Below, one piece after another: positions 1-9,302 of a DNA stretch of 64,000 bases. The position numbers and the translations under genes were made by a program. The DNA comes from Pseudomonas sp. ICMP 561. GTDB lineage: Bacteria; Pseudomonadota; Gammaproteobacteria; Pseudomonadales; Pseudomonadaceae. The DNA is taken from positions 1 to 64,000 of the forward strand of contig NZ_LKBT01000009.1 in NCBI RefSeq assembly GCF_002699985.1, in the 5' to 3' direction. Under the pieces are notes generated by a model. That model searched no databases. It was not told the DNA's origin and saw only the letters and a list, made by a program, of their open reading frames with translations. Every line of letters starts with the position of its first letter. Positions within the stretch are counted from its first letter, which is position 1.

Positions 1-161
1 CAAGCAATTTGCGACATGCCTTGATAAATGAAGGCAGGGCCAGATTGCGGTGACTGTGAAGACGACACGAACCGAGAGTTTGTTCGCACACTGAACCTGA
101 GCTATCACATACCCATTCGCTGGCACGTAACCCGCAAGGGCCAACGCGCCGGCAACCGAAT
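1..161 (+). other. 23S-5S rRNA internal spacer
   Basis: The sequence before the first 5S gene resembles the Pseudomonas spacer that follows the 23S 3' end, including its typical CAAGCAATTTG opening and the GAACCGAGAGTTTG stretch. The 23S gene itself appears to end just outside the window. No tRNA is visible here. The assignment is by recognition of sequence and position. Confidence 0.7.
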
Positions 162-281
162 TTCTTGACGACCATAGAGCATTGGAACCACCTGATCCCA
201 TCCCGAACTCAGTAGTGAAACGATGTATCGCCGATGGTAGTGTGGGGTTTCCCCATGTGAGAGTAGGTCATCGTCAAGATT
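162..281 (+). rRNA. rrf: 5S ribosomal RNA, copy 1
   Basis: A 120-nt sequence with the full gammaproteobacterial 5S pattern: closing helix TTCTTGACGA / TCGTCAAGATT, the GGAACCACCTGATCCC block, the CCGAACTCAGTAGTGAAACG block and the GTGTGGGGTTTCCCCATGTGAGAGTAGG region. It is the last gene of an rRNA operon transcribed rightwards. A second copy follows 104 nt later. Confidence 0.97.
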
Positions 282-290
282 AAATTCCAG

Positions 291-328
291 AACCCCTGAT
301 CGCTTACGCGTTCAGGGGTTTTGTTTTA
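291..328 (+). terminator. Intrinsic terminator after 5S copy 1
   Basis: The stem AACCCCTGA / TCAGGGGTT closes a GC-containing loop and is followed by TTGTTTT. It lies 10 nt after the first 5S gene, so the first copy can be ended separately from the second. Confidence 0.85.
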
Positions 329-385
329 GTAGAAGCCATAGAATTTCGCCGGTGCGTTACTTCAGTAACGAACCAGCCACAGAAT

Positions 386-505
386 TTCTTGACGACCATA
401 GAACATTGGAACCACCTGATCCCATCCCGAACTCAGTAGTGAAACGATGTATCGCCGATGGTAGTGTGGGGTTTCCCCATGTGAGAGTAGGTCATCGTCA
501 AGATT
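386..505 (+). rRNA. rrf: 5S ribosomal RNA, copy 2 (tandem)
   Basis: A second 120-nt 5S gene, identical to the first as far as I can read except for one base: A at 403 where the first copy has G at 179. The spacer from 282 to 385 contains the first terminator but no clear promoter, so this copy probably depends on read-through or on its own weak start. A tandem 5S duplication at an rrn end is known in some pseudomonads. Confidence 0.96.
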
Positions 506-513
506 AAATTCCG

Positions 514-552
514 AAACCCCCGATCGCTAACGCGATCGGGGGTTTTGTTTTT
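514..552 (+). terminator. Intrinsic terminator of the rRNA operon
   Basis: The stem AAACCCCCGATCG / CGATCGGGGGTTT has a short loop and is followed by TGTTTTT. It is stronger than the terminator after the first 5S copy and closes the operon. Confidence 0.9.
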
Positions 553-647
553 AAGGCTTTTTAAAAGCAGATTAATCAGCTGAATAGCTTACGTACGTTA
601 TTCATGGCGTCGTCAGCAATCGCGCGGGATAGGGAGGGCAAGTGTCG

Positions 648-1385
648 CTAGCTGATGCGGCTTTTCGCTTTACGTGCTGGCAATGGCTGAGCGTTTGCCT
701 GGTTACGTAGATATTGAGTGACGGCTTTCACGCCTCGGTTGAGGTGCAGCTGCAGGGCTTGCACGGTTTCATCGACATTTCCATCCCTGGCAAGGTTGAG
801 TAATTCCCAATGGTCATCCTGAGCCAGCTTGCCTAGGCCCATGGCTTCCAGGTTGAAGCGCAGAAAGCGTTCTTCCTCGTTCAAGCCCTGCTCGACCGCT
901 GCCATCAATCGCTTGTTGGAAACCTTGGCGTAGAGCGCCATATGGAACATACGGTTAAGCCTGCCGATCTCGGCGTAATCGGTTTCGACTTCAAGCGCCT
1001 CAATACAACGCTGGGCCAAGGCCAGGTCTTCGGCGTCGAGCAGCGGGACTGAAAGGCGAATCGCCTCGGATTCAAGCAGGATTCGCAGCGCGTAAGCATC
1101 AACCGCATCTTCGCCAATTAAGGGGGCTACAACGCCACCTTTGTGCAGCTCGACGGTCAGCAATGACTGAGCTTCAAGCTGGCGCAGTGCTTCGCGCACA
1201 GGCATGCGGCTCACGCCAAACAGCGTGGCGAGTTCTTGCTGGCGCAGAGCGGTCCCGGCCGGTAAGCGACCATCCAGAATGGCGCTACGCAGTTTTTCCT
1301 CGATCACTGCCCTGGCTAAATGCGCAGGCGGATGTTCATCGCCTATGATCGCGCGCAATAGGCTTTCTCTAGCGGTGTTGGGCAT
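648..1385 (-). CDS. GntR-family transcriptional regulator (FCD domain)
   Basis: A 245-residue regulator with an N-terminal winged helix-turn-helix (about residues 25-88, with the GntR signature SRMPVREALRQLE near 60) and a C-terminal all-helical FCD ligand-binding domain (about 95-225). FCD regulators usually sense small carboxylates and bind palindromic operators. An MFS transporter gene ends 85 nt upstream on the same strand, so the transporter is a plausible target. A perfect palindrome lies about 27 nt before the start codon and may be an autoregulatory operator. The ATG has only a weak Shine-Dalgarno. The ligand cannot be read from the sequence. Confidence 0.9.
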   Translation of the reverse strand: MPNTARESLLRAIIGDEHPPAHLARAVIEEKLRSAILDGRLPAGTALRQQELATLFGVSRMPVREALRQLEAQSLLTVELHKGGVVAPLIGEDAVDAYALRILLESEAIRLSVPLLDAEDLALAQRCIEALEVETDYAEIGRLNRMFHMALYAKVSNKRLMAAVEQGLNEEERFLRFNLEAMGLGKLAQDDHWELLNLARDGNVDETVQALQLHLNRGVKAVTQYLRNQANAQPLPARKAKSRIS

Positions 1386-1411
1386 CGAGACTTATCTTCA
1401 TGAGTGCTGTT

Positions 1412-1423
1412 ATTGGATCCAAA
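1412..1423. promoter_or_regulatory. Candidate GntR operator palindrome
   Basis: ATTGGATCCAAA contains the perfect 10-bp palindrome TTGGATCCAA, located 27 nt before the regulator's ATG and inside the 85-nt gap to the MFS gene. Position and symmetry fit a GntR/FCD operator. The assignment is inference. Confidence 0.4.
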
Positions 1424-1470
1424 TGACCCTAGGTCTTGCTATGTATGTTGTCAAACTGTCAGCAAGCAAG

Positions 1471-2655
1471 TCAGCGATCCGTAGTGGTGATGACTGCCGT
1501 TCCTTTGCGTGCGCTCATAAAGCATAGCGTGCCGCCAGCCATCGTCAGTCCGGCCAGGACATAAAACATCGTCGCCGGCGGTGTGTTGATCAGCAGATAG
1601 CCGCAAATTACCGGGCTCAGTGCACCGCCGAAGGCAGCCAGGTTCTGCGCGCCGTAATAACTGCCACGCAAAGCCTCGGGCGCTATTGTATCGACGAATA
1701 AATATTCGGCGGGATATATGATCATTTCCCCTAGCGTGAAAATAAACATCGCGATGCACCACGTCAGCATGCTGTTCGAGAAACTGAAACCGATCAGGCC
1801 AAACACGAACAGTCCGATACCGACACAAATCCACCCGGCGAGCTTCTCACGCTTGAGCCAGCGACCAATCTGATACTGCAGAAGGATTACGGTAACCGCG
1901 TTACAGGCCAGCACGGCAGACAGAATGTGCAGCGCATCTTTCTGCGCATGAGTCACCAGCAGAAACTGTGACAGGTACAGCGTGAAGCGTCCGTGAACGA
2001 TGGTGCTGAGCAGGCTGCCGCAGGTGAACAGAATCAGAGTGCGGTCGTTTTTCAGGATACGGAGCGTGTTGATGAAGCTTTGGGGTTTAACAGTGTCGGC
2101 AGGTTTTACTGGAGCAATTCCGACCATCAGAAACACGCTGCCCAAGGCAATCGCTCCGGCAATCAGAAACGGCGCAAGCGGTAAGTATCCAGCGATGAGC
2201 ACTCCCAGCATCGGCCCGGTCGCATAGCCAATGTTGGTCAACGTGTAGCGCAGTGAGAACACCTTGGCGCGCAGGCCGATGGGCAGATTCTCGCTGATGA
2301 TTGCTTTCGAACCGATGAGAAATAACGCCGACGCGGCTTCGGTGATCACCAATGTCAGCGTGGTCAGGTAAACGTTATGGGCAAAGGTCAGCAAGGTGAA
2401 ACCGATAGCGCTTGAAAGCATCGCCACGATCAGCAGCCTGCGTTTGTCCAGACGGTCGATGATGTACCCGCCATAGAGCCCGAGCAGCGTGGCGAGAAAC
2501 ACTGCAATCCCCATCAGCAGACCGACATCTTGCTGATTCAGGCCTAATCGATTACTCAGAAACAGCGTCAGCAAGGGGCTGGTGATCGCACGGCTGACAA
2601 CGATGGTCAGCGAGCAGATCAGCAGGCGACGGATGACAAGGGAATACGTGGCCAC
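1471..2655 (-). CDS. Major facilitator superfamily transporter
   Basis: An integral membrane protein with about 12 hydrophobic segments. The loop after the second segment carries the MFS motif A variant GGYIIDRLDKRRL, which marks it as an MFS pump or permease of the 12-helix drug/metabolite type, with some resemblance to MdtH-like proteins. A TTG at 2703 would add 16 residues but has no ribosome binding site. The GTG at 2655, preceded by AGGA at 12 nt, seems better, giving about 394 residues. A GntR/FCD regulator follows on the same strand. The substrate is unknown. Confidence 0.85.
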   Translation of the reverse strand: MATYSLVIRRLLICSLTIVVSRAITSPLLTLFLSNRLGLNQQDVGLLMGIAVFLATLLGLYGGYIIDRLDKRRLLIVAMLSSAIGFTLLTFAHNVYLTTLTLVITEAASALFLIGSKAIISENLPIGLRAKVFSLRYTLTNIGYATGPMLGVLIAGYLPLAPFLIAGAIALGSVFLMVGIAPVKPADTVKPQSFINTLRILKNDRTLILFTCGSLLSTIVHGRFTLYLSQFLLVTHAQKDALHILSAVLACNAVTVILLQYQIGRWLKREKLAGWICVGIGLFVFGLIGFSFSNSMLTWCIAMFIFTLGEMIIYPAEYLFVDTIAPEALRGSYYGAQNLAAFGGALSPVICGYLLINTPPATMFYVLAGLTMAGGTLCFMSARKGTAVITTTDR

Positions 2656-2887
2656 GCGGTATGTAGGTCCTGAAGGAATAATGCCCGGCAAGCTTATAGC
2701 CAAACCGGGCTGGCGTCAGTGGCGGCGACTATCATGCTCGTGGGAACGGCTTTAGCCGGGAAAGCGTAGCGTGACCATCCTTAGATTCATTTATCCGCAT
2801 GCTGGTACGACGCGATCTAAATGACCCGCGTGCAGCCCCATCGTCCTTAGCGGGCAGGTTCAGCGACACTAGCTGGTAAGGTAAGCC

Positions 2888-3580
2888 CTAACCTTTCATC
2901 CCCGGCAGTCCCCAGTTCTGCAAGGGGAAGTCAGCCAGCGACTTCAGGATCAGGTCCGCATGCTCATATTGCTCCAACGGCATGTGCGAATCGGGCACCG
3001 CAACCGCGTACATCCCGGCCGCTTTGGCAGCGGTCACGCCGAAAGGCGAGTCTTCGAAGACCAGGCAATCAGCAGGTGCGATGCCCAGGCGGCGAGCGGC
3101 GACCAGGAAAATATCCGGCGCGGGTTTGGCTGCGCCCACTTCCGGATCATCCGCCGTCACCACCGTCTCGAACAATTCGAACCATGCGCGGTGCATCTGG
3201 ATTTTAGCTTTGAAGTAGTGGACTGATGAGCTGGTGCCCACGGCGATGGGAATATTGTTTTCCGCCAGATGCCGCACCAAGGCTTCAGCCCCATGCATCG
3301 CGGGTGCTTTCGGGAAGCGCTCATCCAGCATCGGCGCGCGAATTTCAAGGAACTCATCAACGGAAAGCGGCAGCTCCAGCGCCTCAATCACGTAACGCGC
3401 GAAATCCTGCGCGCCGCGGCCAATCGTATGCTGCTTGACGGCCCAGTCAAATGTGCGGCCATACCGGCTGGCGATCAGATGGGTGACTTCGGTGTAGACC
3501 CCTTCGGTGTCCAGCAACAAGCCGTCCATGTCGAAAATCACGGCCTTGATCGGGCCTCGCTCACTTTGCTGTTCAGTCAT
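2888..3580 (-). CDS. HAD-superfamily (subfamily IA) phosphatase
   Basis: A 230-residue haloacid-dehalogenase-type hydrolase. Visible motifs are I, FDMDGLLLDTEG near residue 16 with nucleophile and acid/base aspartates; II, GTSSS; III, lysine in GAAKPAPD; and IV, FEDSPFG. Helical cap residues lie between motifs I and II, as in subfamily IA. The closest familiar group is the pseudouridine-5'-phosphatase / beta-phosphoglucomutase-like cluster, so it probably dephosphorylates a small sugar or nucleoside phosphate, but the exact substrate is not determinable. The ATG has a good AGGA ribosome site. The gene is divergent from the DUF945 gene. Confidence 0.88.
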   Translation of the reverse strand: MTEQQSERGPIKAVIFDMDGLLLDTEGVYTEVTHLIASRYGRTFDWAVKQHTIGRGAQDFARYVIEALELPLSVDEFLEIRAPMLDERFPKAPAMHGAEALVRHLAENNIPIAVGTSSSVHYFKAKIQMHRAWFELFETVVTADDPEVGAAKPAPDIFLVAARRLGIAPADCLVFEDSPFGVTAAKAAGMYAVAVPDSHMPLEQYEHADLILKSLADFPLQNWGLPGMKG

Positions 3581-3898
3581 CGTCTCGGATCCTGTTATTT
3601 CAAACCGGGCTCCAGCCTAACGTCTGGAGCAAGACGATTGCTACCCCATAACTGAATGAAGGCAGTTTGCAACCAAACGGCCGAATCGCTGCCCAACAGC
3701 GGTAGAAAAGGATCATTCATACATACAAAAGAGCGACAACGCTGGGCCACTGGAAGGGCGCGATGATAATCTCTCGCCACTTTTCGCCCTTGCGTTGTGC
3801 TGCTTTGGTTGGCCTGGAATCAGGCTGCCGAAAAACCGGCAGAGGGTTCAGGGAAGAATTTTTCCAATTACCAGAAACGGATCTCTTCGAGTCAAAAC
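3581..3898. other. Divergent intergenic region, no gene seen
   Basis: These 318 nt lie between the HAD phosphatase and the DUF945 gene and must hold both promoters. The DUF945 frame stays open leftwards to 3797, but that extension lacks a start signal and encodes no signal-peptide-like sequence. No RNA gene or repeat was recognised. Confidence 0.5.
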
Positions 3899-5398
3899 AT
3901 GAATAAATCAGTAGGCATCGCAGCTGGCGTTATCGTTGTCGTGGGAGCGCTGGCCACCGCCGGAGCATGGTATACGGGCACCCGAATCGAAGGTGTACTG
4001 CGTGATTCGATTGAGCAGGGCAACCAGGAACTGGTGAAATCCCTCACAGGTTCCGGCAGCGCTATTACGCTGGAAATGCTGTCGATTGATCGGCACCTGT
4101 TTAGCAGCACAGCGCACTACCGTGTACGCATTCACGACGAGAACCTCACCACTGAGGATAAAAACGCCGAGTTCCTGTTCGTCGATAACATCGAACACGG
4201 TCCGCTGCCTTTTTCTCGTTTGAAGAGTTTCAAGCTGCTGCCTGTCATGGCGCAGAGCAACTTTGAAATGGAACAAAGCCCAAGTGCTGCCAAGTGGTTT
4301 GCCATGAGCAAGGGCGTGAGCCCGGTTACCGGCCACGCCAGCATCGGCTATGACCGCTCTACCAGTGGCGCGCTGCTGTTGACGCCGCTGGAACTGAAAG
4401 ACACGGACGGTACGTTCACCTTCTCGGGTCTGCGACTGGATACTGAAGCCAGCGCTGATGCCGAAAAAATCAAAGTGCTTGGCAAGATGGATAACTTTCA
4501 GCTGAACGTCACCTCGCCAGAAGGTGATGTCGCGCTGGGTGCCAAAGGATTAACCCTGGACATGGGCGGCACCAAGGGCAAATCCGGCTTCTATCTGGGC
4601 CATAACACTGTGAAAGTCGATAACCTCGTGGGGCAGATTGCGGGGCTTGCACCCGTTGCGGTCAAGGACTTGACCGGTACCAGTCTGATTCAGGAAGAGG
4701 GCGGTACTCTTGCTGGGCAGGCGAGCTACAACCTCGGCATGATCAGCTACGACGGCAAGGACGTGGGCGCTTTGCAGTCGGCGTTTAAATTCAGCAACTT
4801 TGATGTTGCCGCCTCAAAAGCGATGTACGACCTGTATCAAACAAAAATCATGCCGCAACAACAGGCTGCTTACGCTGCCGGTGAGCTGTTTGTACCGCAA
4901 CTCAGCCCAGCGGATCAGCAGTTGATGGATGCGCAAATCATCAAACTGCTAGCCGCCAAGCCACATGTCGAGCTTGAAAAACTTGCCCTCAAAACGGCCA
5001 ATGGTGAAAGTCACCTGCGTGTTGCTGTGGATTTGACCGACACCGGGACCGAACAGCCATCGCCTGAGCGTTACCGTAACGCCATTGCTCAGATGGAAGC
5101 GCGACTGGTTCTGTCCAAACCAATGATCGGCGACCTGGCGGCCCTGCAAGCAAATCTCGCCGGGCAAACCGATCCAGCTGCAATTGCTGAACAGGCCAAA
5201 GCCGCTGGCGATATGGTGGGTGCCATGGCAGTCATGATGCAAATGGCCAAGGTCGATGGCGATAACATCGTCTCAAACATGCAGTACGCCAATAACATCG
5301 TTGATTTCAACGGCCAGAAGATGCCCCCGGCTCAATTTATGGCTCTTATCATGAGCAAGGTAATGGGGATGGAGATGGCACAGCCTCCTACAGAGTAA
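3899..5398 (+). CDS. YdgA/DUF945 family protein
   Basis: A 499-residue protein with an N-terminal hydrophobic anchor (MNKSVGIAAGVIVVVGALAT) and a long periplasmic domain of alternating beta-rich stretches, typical of the YdgA (DUF945) family of inner-membrane-anchored proteins. The molecular function is not established. The start at 3899 was chosen because the hydrophobic anchor begins there; an in-frame extension to 3797 has no recognisable features. It stands alone, followed by a degenerate REP-like repeat. The C-terminal third is rich in Ala, Gln and Met. Confidence 0.85.
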   Translation: MNKSVGIAAGVIVVVGALATAGAWYTGTRIEGVLRDSIEQGNQELVKSLTGSGSAITLEMLSIDRHLFSSTAHYRVRIHDENLTTEDKNAEFLFVDNIEHGPLPFSRLKSFKLLPVMAQSNFEMEQSPSAAKWFAMSKGVSPVTGHASIGYDRSTSGALLLTPLELKDTDGTFTFSGLRLDTEASADAEKIKVLGKMDNFQLNVTSPEGDVALGAKGLTLDMGGTKGKSGFYLGHNTVKVDNLVGQIAGLAPVAVKDLTGTSLIQEEGGTLAGQASYNLGMISYDGKDVGALQSAFKFSNFDVAASKAMYDLYQTKIMPQQQAAYAAGELFVPQLSPADQQLMDAQIIKLLAAKPHVELEKLALKTANGESHLRVAVDLTDTGTEQPSPERYRNAIAQMEARLVLSKPMIGDLAALQANLAGQTDPAAIAEQAKAAGDMVGAMAVMMQMAKVDGDNIVSNMQYANNIVDFNGQKMPPAQFMALIMSKVMGMEMAQPPTE

Positions 5399-5405
5399 GC
5401 ATTTT

Positions 5406-5483
5406 GTAGGCGTTGCTCGCGATAGCGTCAGGCCAGAGGGTAGTTCTCAACAGGTTGACCGTCATCGCGAGCAAGCTCACTCC
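5406..5483. repeat. Degenerate REP-like inverted repeat
   Basis: The arms GTAGGCGTTGCTCGCGATAG and CATCGCGAGCAAGCTCACTC pair imperfectly around a 35-nt loop. It is a decayed member of the GTAGGAGC-type repeats found in many gaps of this window. Confidence 0.6.
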
Positions 5484-5563
5484 TTCATGGCTCTATGTTC
5501 GCTGCGATACCGCTCGGTGTAAGGCTCACCGAGACGGTTCCTGCAGTCTCCGCTTCAGTACCG

Positions 5564-7582
5564 CTACTGCGTCAGTCCCACCAATGTGTCCGCCAGCTTG
5601 CGGGTACGCTGTGATGTTCCTGCAGTCATCTCGCTCGAGCCCTCCAGCTCAGCCAGTAAGTCGTTCAACGTTCCCACTTCTGAAGACTGCTGTTCGATGT
5701 GCTGCGCTAACTTGCGGATCTCGTCGGCGAGGCGATCAATGTCGGTGCCTATCTCGCTGGCATTCTGCGATGTCTTTTGAGCCAGTTGACGAACTTCGTC
5801 GGCAACTACAGCAAAGCCTCTTCCCATTTCCCCTGCTCGCGCGGCCTCGATTGCTGCGTTGAGTGCTAGCAGATTGGTTTGCCCTGCGATTTGCTGAATC
5901 ATCTGCACAATGGACTGAATTTTCAGGCTCGATTTGGCCAGCTCACGGGAGCTGAGTACCACTTCGTCAGCTTGACTCGTAAGGTTTTTGACGGTGTGAC
6001 TGGCTCTGTCCATGGCCTTTTCCTGAGTGGAAATGGTCTGGCCCAGTTCGTCCATTGATACGTGCAACTCGCCGGAATAGTGCCGCAGCTGGGTTGAGAT
6101 TTCCTCTTGGTCGTGATGCGCCTTGACCAGCACATCACCCAGGTCGCTCAAGCCATTGAACACTGGCTGTATATGTTCATCCAGGCCATTGGCATCAATT
6201 GCACTTTTGAAGTTGCGGACCTTGAACTGGTCGATCTGCTTGACGACCACCTGACTCAAGCCCGCGAGCTTCTTGATCTGTCGACGCAGGAAAAACGCCT
6301 TGAACTCACCGTAGTAGGCAATGAAGTTATCAATGTAATCGTCGCGAAAGACCTGATTGTCCGCGACCCGAAAGAAGAACACGGCTGTGAGTGTCTGGTT
6401 GAGGTTCAAGCCGAGGATTTCCCCAAAGGTTGAGAAACCCACCACGGGAGTATCGCCAAACACACCAGTCATGCGGCTCAATTCGTTGCCGTTGTTCAGG
6501 CGTCGCAGGATGCAGTCGCTTAGCAGGCCAACCAATGGCTTGCCTGACTTGCCCTGCAGGAAGCGCGCAAAATCCTTTCGCGTAGCATCCACCATGGAGG
6601 TACGCCGAACCATGACCAACTCTTCGCCTGGCGCAACGTCGCAGAACAGATGCACTCGCTCGTTTGCGTAGTCGATTTGCGCGATGGAACGAACGAACAA
6701 CTCTTCCCCTACACGTATGGCGAATGAGTACTGGGCAAGCTGCGCTTCCAGTTGGCCCGGTTCGCACTTGAGGATTTCACACAGTGCCGACACCATGCTG
6801 GTGATCTGGCCGCTGGAGGTCACCACCTGGCTGATGTAACGCTCTTCCAGAGAGGCTGTCAGTACGCTCATGCTGAATGGAGTTGGCTCAAAGTTCTGGC
6901 TTTTGAATACTCCAAAACGCACGTTTCTGGCGCTTTTGAGAAACACCACCTGGGCGTGATTCACATAACTGCGTTTGCCATCATGAATGGCTGTGGTTTT
7001 GAAGTCGCCTTTGCCGCCTGCGGAGCCGCCGACGAACAGGCACGGAAAGCGGCCTGACTCATACAACGCTTCCATGAAGAACGATTCAGAAGCCGATAAC
7101 CCGTCAAAGGTGACGTATGCGAGCGTGTCGCGATGGTCGATAGGCGTATTGATCGTCGTGCGCTTGATCGAGTCCGTCAGGCGCGCAATACGTTCGCGCA
7201 TGGACATGCGCTTGCCAGGCGTGCGGATGTCTTCGCTGTGGAGGGGGATGTGCACGATTTCAGCTGACTGAATAACGCTCGAGTCAAACAGGGCCAGCAC
7301 TACGCGATCCCACTGATCGCCGGTTGCGCAATACAGCGCGTCATTCTTTGAAGACAACTCGCCAGAGGTGGTGCACAAGCTGATGGCCGTGTTGGGAAAG
7401 CGCGCGCTGATGCTACGGGCAATTTGATCGATATCGATGTGCGGTGAAACGAATCCCGTTAGATAAACAGGCTCGAAACTCACGGAGGCAAGTTGCTCAC
7501 TCAGGCTTCTGGCCGAAGTGATCAGGTTCAGAATACCGCCGGATCTGGCAGGTGTGCCCCGGAGTCTGGAAAAAAGGCTCAT
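5564..7582 (-). CDS. FIST-domain methyl-accepting chemotaxis protein (soluble)
   Basis: About 672 residues. The N-terminal half (about 25-390) matches the FIST_N/FIST_C sensory module, recognisable by the early ...[13 protein letters not shown]... region and the [17 protein letters not shown] segment. The C-terminal part (from about 450) is an MCP signalling domain with the hairpin tip [20 protein letters not shown] followed by [15 protein letters not shown], which contacts CheA/CheW. No transmembrane segment or HAMP domain is visible, so it should be cytoplasmic. FIST domains are thought to bind small ligands such as amino acids or, in NosP-like proteins, haem. The start at 7582 (MSLFSRL) is preferred over one at 7627; neither has a strong ribosome site. 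Confidence 0.88.
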   Translation of the reverse strand: MSLFSRLRGTPARSGGILNLITSARSLSEQLASVSFEPVYLTGFVSPHIDIDQIARSISARFPNTAISLCTTSGELSSKNDALYCATGDQWDRVVLALFDSSVIQSAEIVHIPLHSEDIRTPGKRMSMRERIARLTDSIKRTTINTPIDHRDTLAYVTFDGLSASESFFMEALYESGRFPCLFVGGSAGGKGDFKTTAIHDGKRSYVNHAQVVFLKSARNVRFGVFKSQNFEPTPFSMSVLTASLEERYISQVVTSSGQITSMVSALCEILKCEPGQLEAQLAQYSFAIRVGEELFVRSIAQIDYANERVHLFCDVAPGEELVMVRRTSMVDATRKDFARFLQGKSGKPLVGLLSDCILRRLNNGNELSRMTGVFGDTPVVGFSTFGEILGLNLNQTLTAVFFFRVADNQVFRDDYIDNFIAYYGEFKAFFLRRQIKKLAGLSQVVVKQIDQFKVRNFKSAIDANGLDEHIQPVFNGLSDLGDVLVKAHHDQEEISTQLRHYSGELHVSMDELGQTISTQEKAMDRASHTVKNLTSQADEVVLSSRELAKSSLKIQSIVQMIQQIAGQTNLLALNAAIEAARAGEMGRGFAVVADEVRQLAQKTSQNASEIGTDIDRLADEIRKLAQHIEQQSSEVGTLNDLLAELEGSSEMTAGTSQRTRKLADTLVGLTQ

Positions 7583-7840
7583 GGCAGAAAACTCAAGATT
7601 TAAAGGACGAAACTGGTCTCGGGACATCGGCGCTGTATCGATTCAGCGTAGGGTTACACTGCATTGTTTTTTTGTATCGACGCGCATGGTGACGTCATGG
7701 GTCTGACGGCCGCTTCCAGACAGACACAGACATGGCGTTTTGCCTTAACGTTCCCAAGGAAACGATAGCTTGCTTCGGGGGTTCTGCTGGTTTACCCGAC
7801 GAACCTCACCTGCTGGCAGACGAGGTCCGTAGCGAGGGCT

Positions 7841-8971
7841 CTAGACCGGAGGTTGGCGGGGAATGTCGACCGGCGTTTCGTGCACGTCGATCTCCGGTCG
7901 TACATTGCGCGACGAAATTTCCGTGCGCAGTTGCGGCAGGCTTTGTGGATATTGCTTGGCGATGAACGCAATCAGACGTTCGCGCATGTGGCAACGGGCG
8001 TCCCAACTGCGTGACGAGTCCGCCGAACTCAACAGCACCCGCAGCTGCATGGCCTTGGCGTTGGTATCAGCGACTTGCAGCACGCAAACACGGCCGTCCC
8101 ACAAGTGCGGGATGTCTTCACAAATACGCTGCACTTCCGCACGCAACTCTTCTACCGGCAGTGAGTAATCCACCCAGACAAACACCGAGCCGATCAGGCT
8201 GGAAGTGGCACGGGTCCAGTTCTGGAACGGCTTCTCTATGAAGTACTGCAGCGGCACGACCATGCGCCGCTCGTCCCAGATTTTGATGACCACGTAAGTG
8301 CCACTGATCTCCTCCACGCGGCCCCATTCGCCCTCCACAATCACCACGTCATCGAGGCGAATGGGTTGGGAGATCGCAATTTGCAGACCCGCAATCAAGT
8401 TACCCAGCACCGGCTTGGCAGCAAAACCTGCTGCCAGCCCGGCCAGACCCGCGGATGCCAGCAAGCTGGTGCCGATTTTGGCCACGGGCGGAAAGCTCAT
8501 GAGGATCAGGCCGGTACCGAACAGCAACACCAGCGCATTCAGGCAGCGGACCAGCACGCGAACCTGAGTCTGTATTCGCCGCGCATGAAGGTTGTCTTCG
8601 ATATCCAGCGGATTACGGATCGCTACCGTGTCGCCCACCGCTTTGACGCATCTGAGCACCAACCAGGTAAAGCCGGCGGTGACCAACAGCCCGTTGATGT
8701 GACGCACAGTGCCAATCAGCACCAGATCGTCAGGTGCAGAGGTCCACACCGTTTGCAGGGCCAACAATGGCAGCAGCCACAAAGTCGGGCTGGCAGTGCG
8801 ATAAATCAGTTGTTGTGGCAACACAAACGAGTTTGCGACACGGCGCAGCACACTGAGGGCGACCCAGCGGATCAGCAGCGCCAGTAAAACCGCAACACAG
8901 GCGGCGATCAGGGTCTTTAGCCAAGGTAGAGGCACAGCTTCCAGCCAGCTCTGGGGCAACAGGTATTCCAT
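7841..8971 (-). CDS. MscS-family mechanosensitive ion channel
   Basis: A 376-residue inner-membrane protein. Several N-terminal hydrophobic helices precede the Gly/Ala-rich pore helix (LLASAGLAGLAAGFAAKPVL, about residues 170-190) and the beta-domain (LDDVVIVEGEWGRVEEI, then VVPLQYFIEKPFQNWTR). These are the hallmarks of MscS small-conductance channels, which open under membrane tension to release solutes during osmotic downshock. Its length is greater than that of E. coli MscS (286 residues), so it belongs to the YnaI/YbdG-like longer group. The ATG follows an AGGGAT ribosome site. Confidence 0.9.
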   Translation of the reverse strand: MEYLLPQSWLEAVPLPWLKTLIAACVAVLLALLIRWVALSVLRRVANSFVLPQQLIYRTASPTLWLLPLLALQTVWTSAPDDLVLIGTVRHINGLLVTAGFTWLVLRCVKAVGDTVAIRNPLDIEDNLHARRIQTQVRVLVRCLNALVLLFGTGLILMSFPPVAKIGTSLLASAGLAGLAAGFAAKPVLGNLIAGLQIAISQPIRLDDVVIVEGEWGRVEEISGTYVVIKIWDERRMVVPLQYFIEKPFQNWTRATSSLIGSVFVWVDYSLPVEELRAEVQRICEDIPHLWDGRVCVLQVADTNAKAMQLRVLLSSADSSRSWDARCHMRERLIAFIAKQYPQSLPQLRTEISSRNVRPEIDVHETPVDIPRQPPV

Positions 8972-9182
8972 CGACGGTATCCCTATCAGATATGACTTTA
9001 AGCCGAGCGGACCCTCTCGGATCTGGCCCGTCGGCCTCGATGGCGATAGTTGCCTGAAAAGGTGTGAACCTCACACAGGCGCAAATGTTCCCCTGCGGTT
9101 GCATGGTTGTAGTCCAGTTTCCAGGTCGTGGCCCTCGAAATAGAGAGGTCGCAGCATGACGGCGACTTTCTGACCGGCAACA

Positions 9183-9207
9183 AAAAACCCGCCGAGGCGG
9201 GTTTTCT
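9183..9207 (-). terminator. Intrinsic terminator of the Rsm sRNA
   Basis: On the minus strand AAAACCCGCC-TC-GGCGGGTTTTTT forms a GC-rich stem followed by six T residues. The other strand shows a weaker T run, so it could also work partly in the plus direction. Confidence 0.88.
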
Positions 9208-9297
9208 TCAAGACCATTCCAACATCCTGTCGGTAAGCCCTCCGGGCCATGGTCGATCATCCTTGATCCTGTGCGCGTCCTGCGCATCAGCTGTTGG
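9183..9297 (-). ncRNA. Rsm-family regulatory sRNA (RsmX/Y/Z type)
   Basis: On the minus strand a run of hairpins presents GGA in the loops: TGCGC-AGGAC-GCGCA, GATCA-AGGA-TGATC, GCCC-GGA-GGGC and CCGACA-GGA-TGTTGG, the last two enclosed by GACCAT / ATGGTC. A terminator (CCCGCCTCGGCGGG then TTTTTTG) follows. Repeated AGGA loops are the binding sites of RsmA/CsrA proteins, and the length of about 115 nt matches Pseudomonas RsmX and RsmY RNAs, which sequester RsmA/RsmE under GacS/GacA control. A sigma-70-like promoter and a GacA-type upstream site are present. Which family member it is cannot be decided from the sequence alone. The 5' end is estimated from the promoter. Confidence 0.85.
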
Positions 9298-9302
9298 ATC
9301 CA

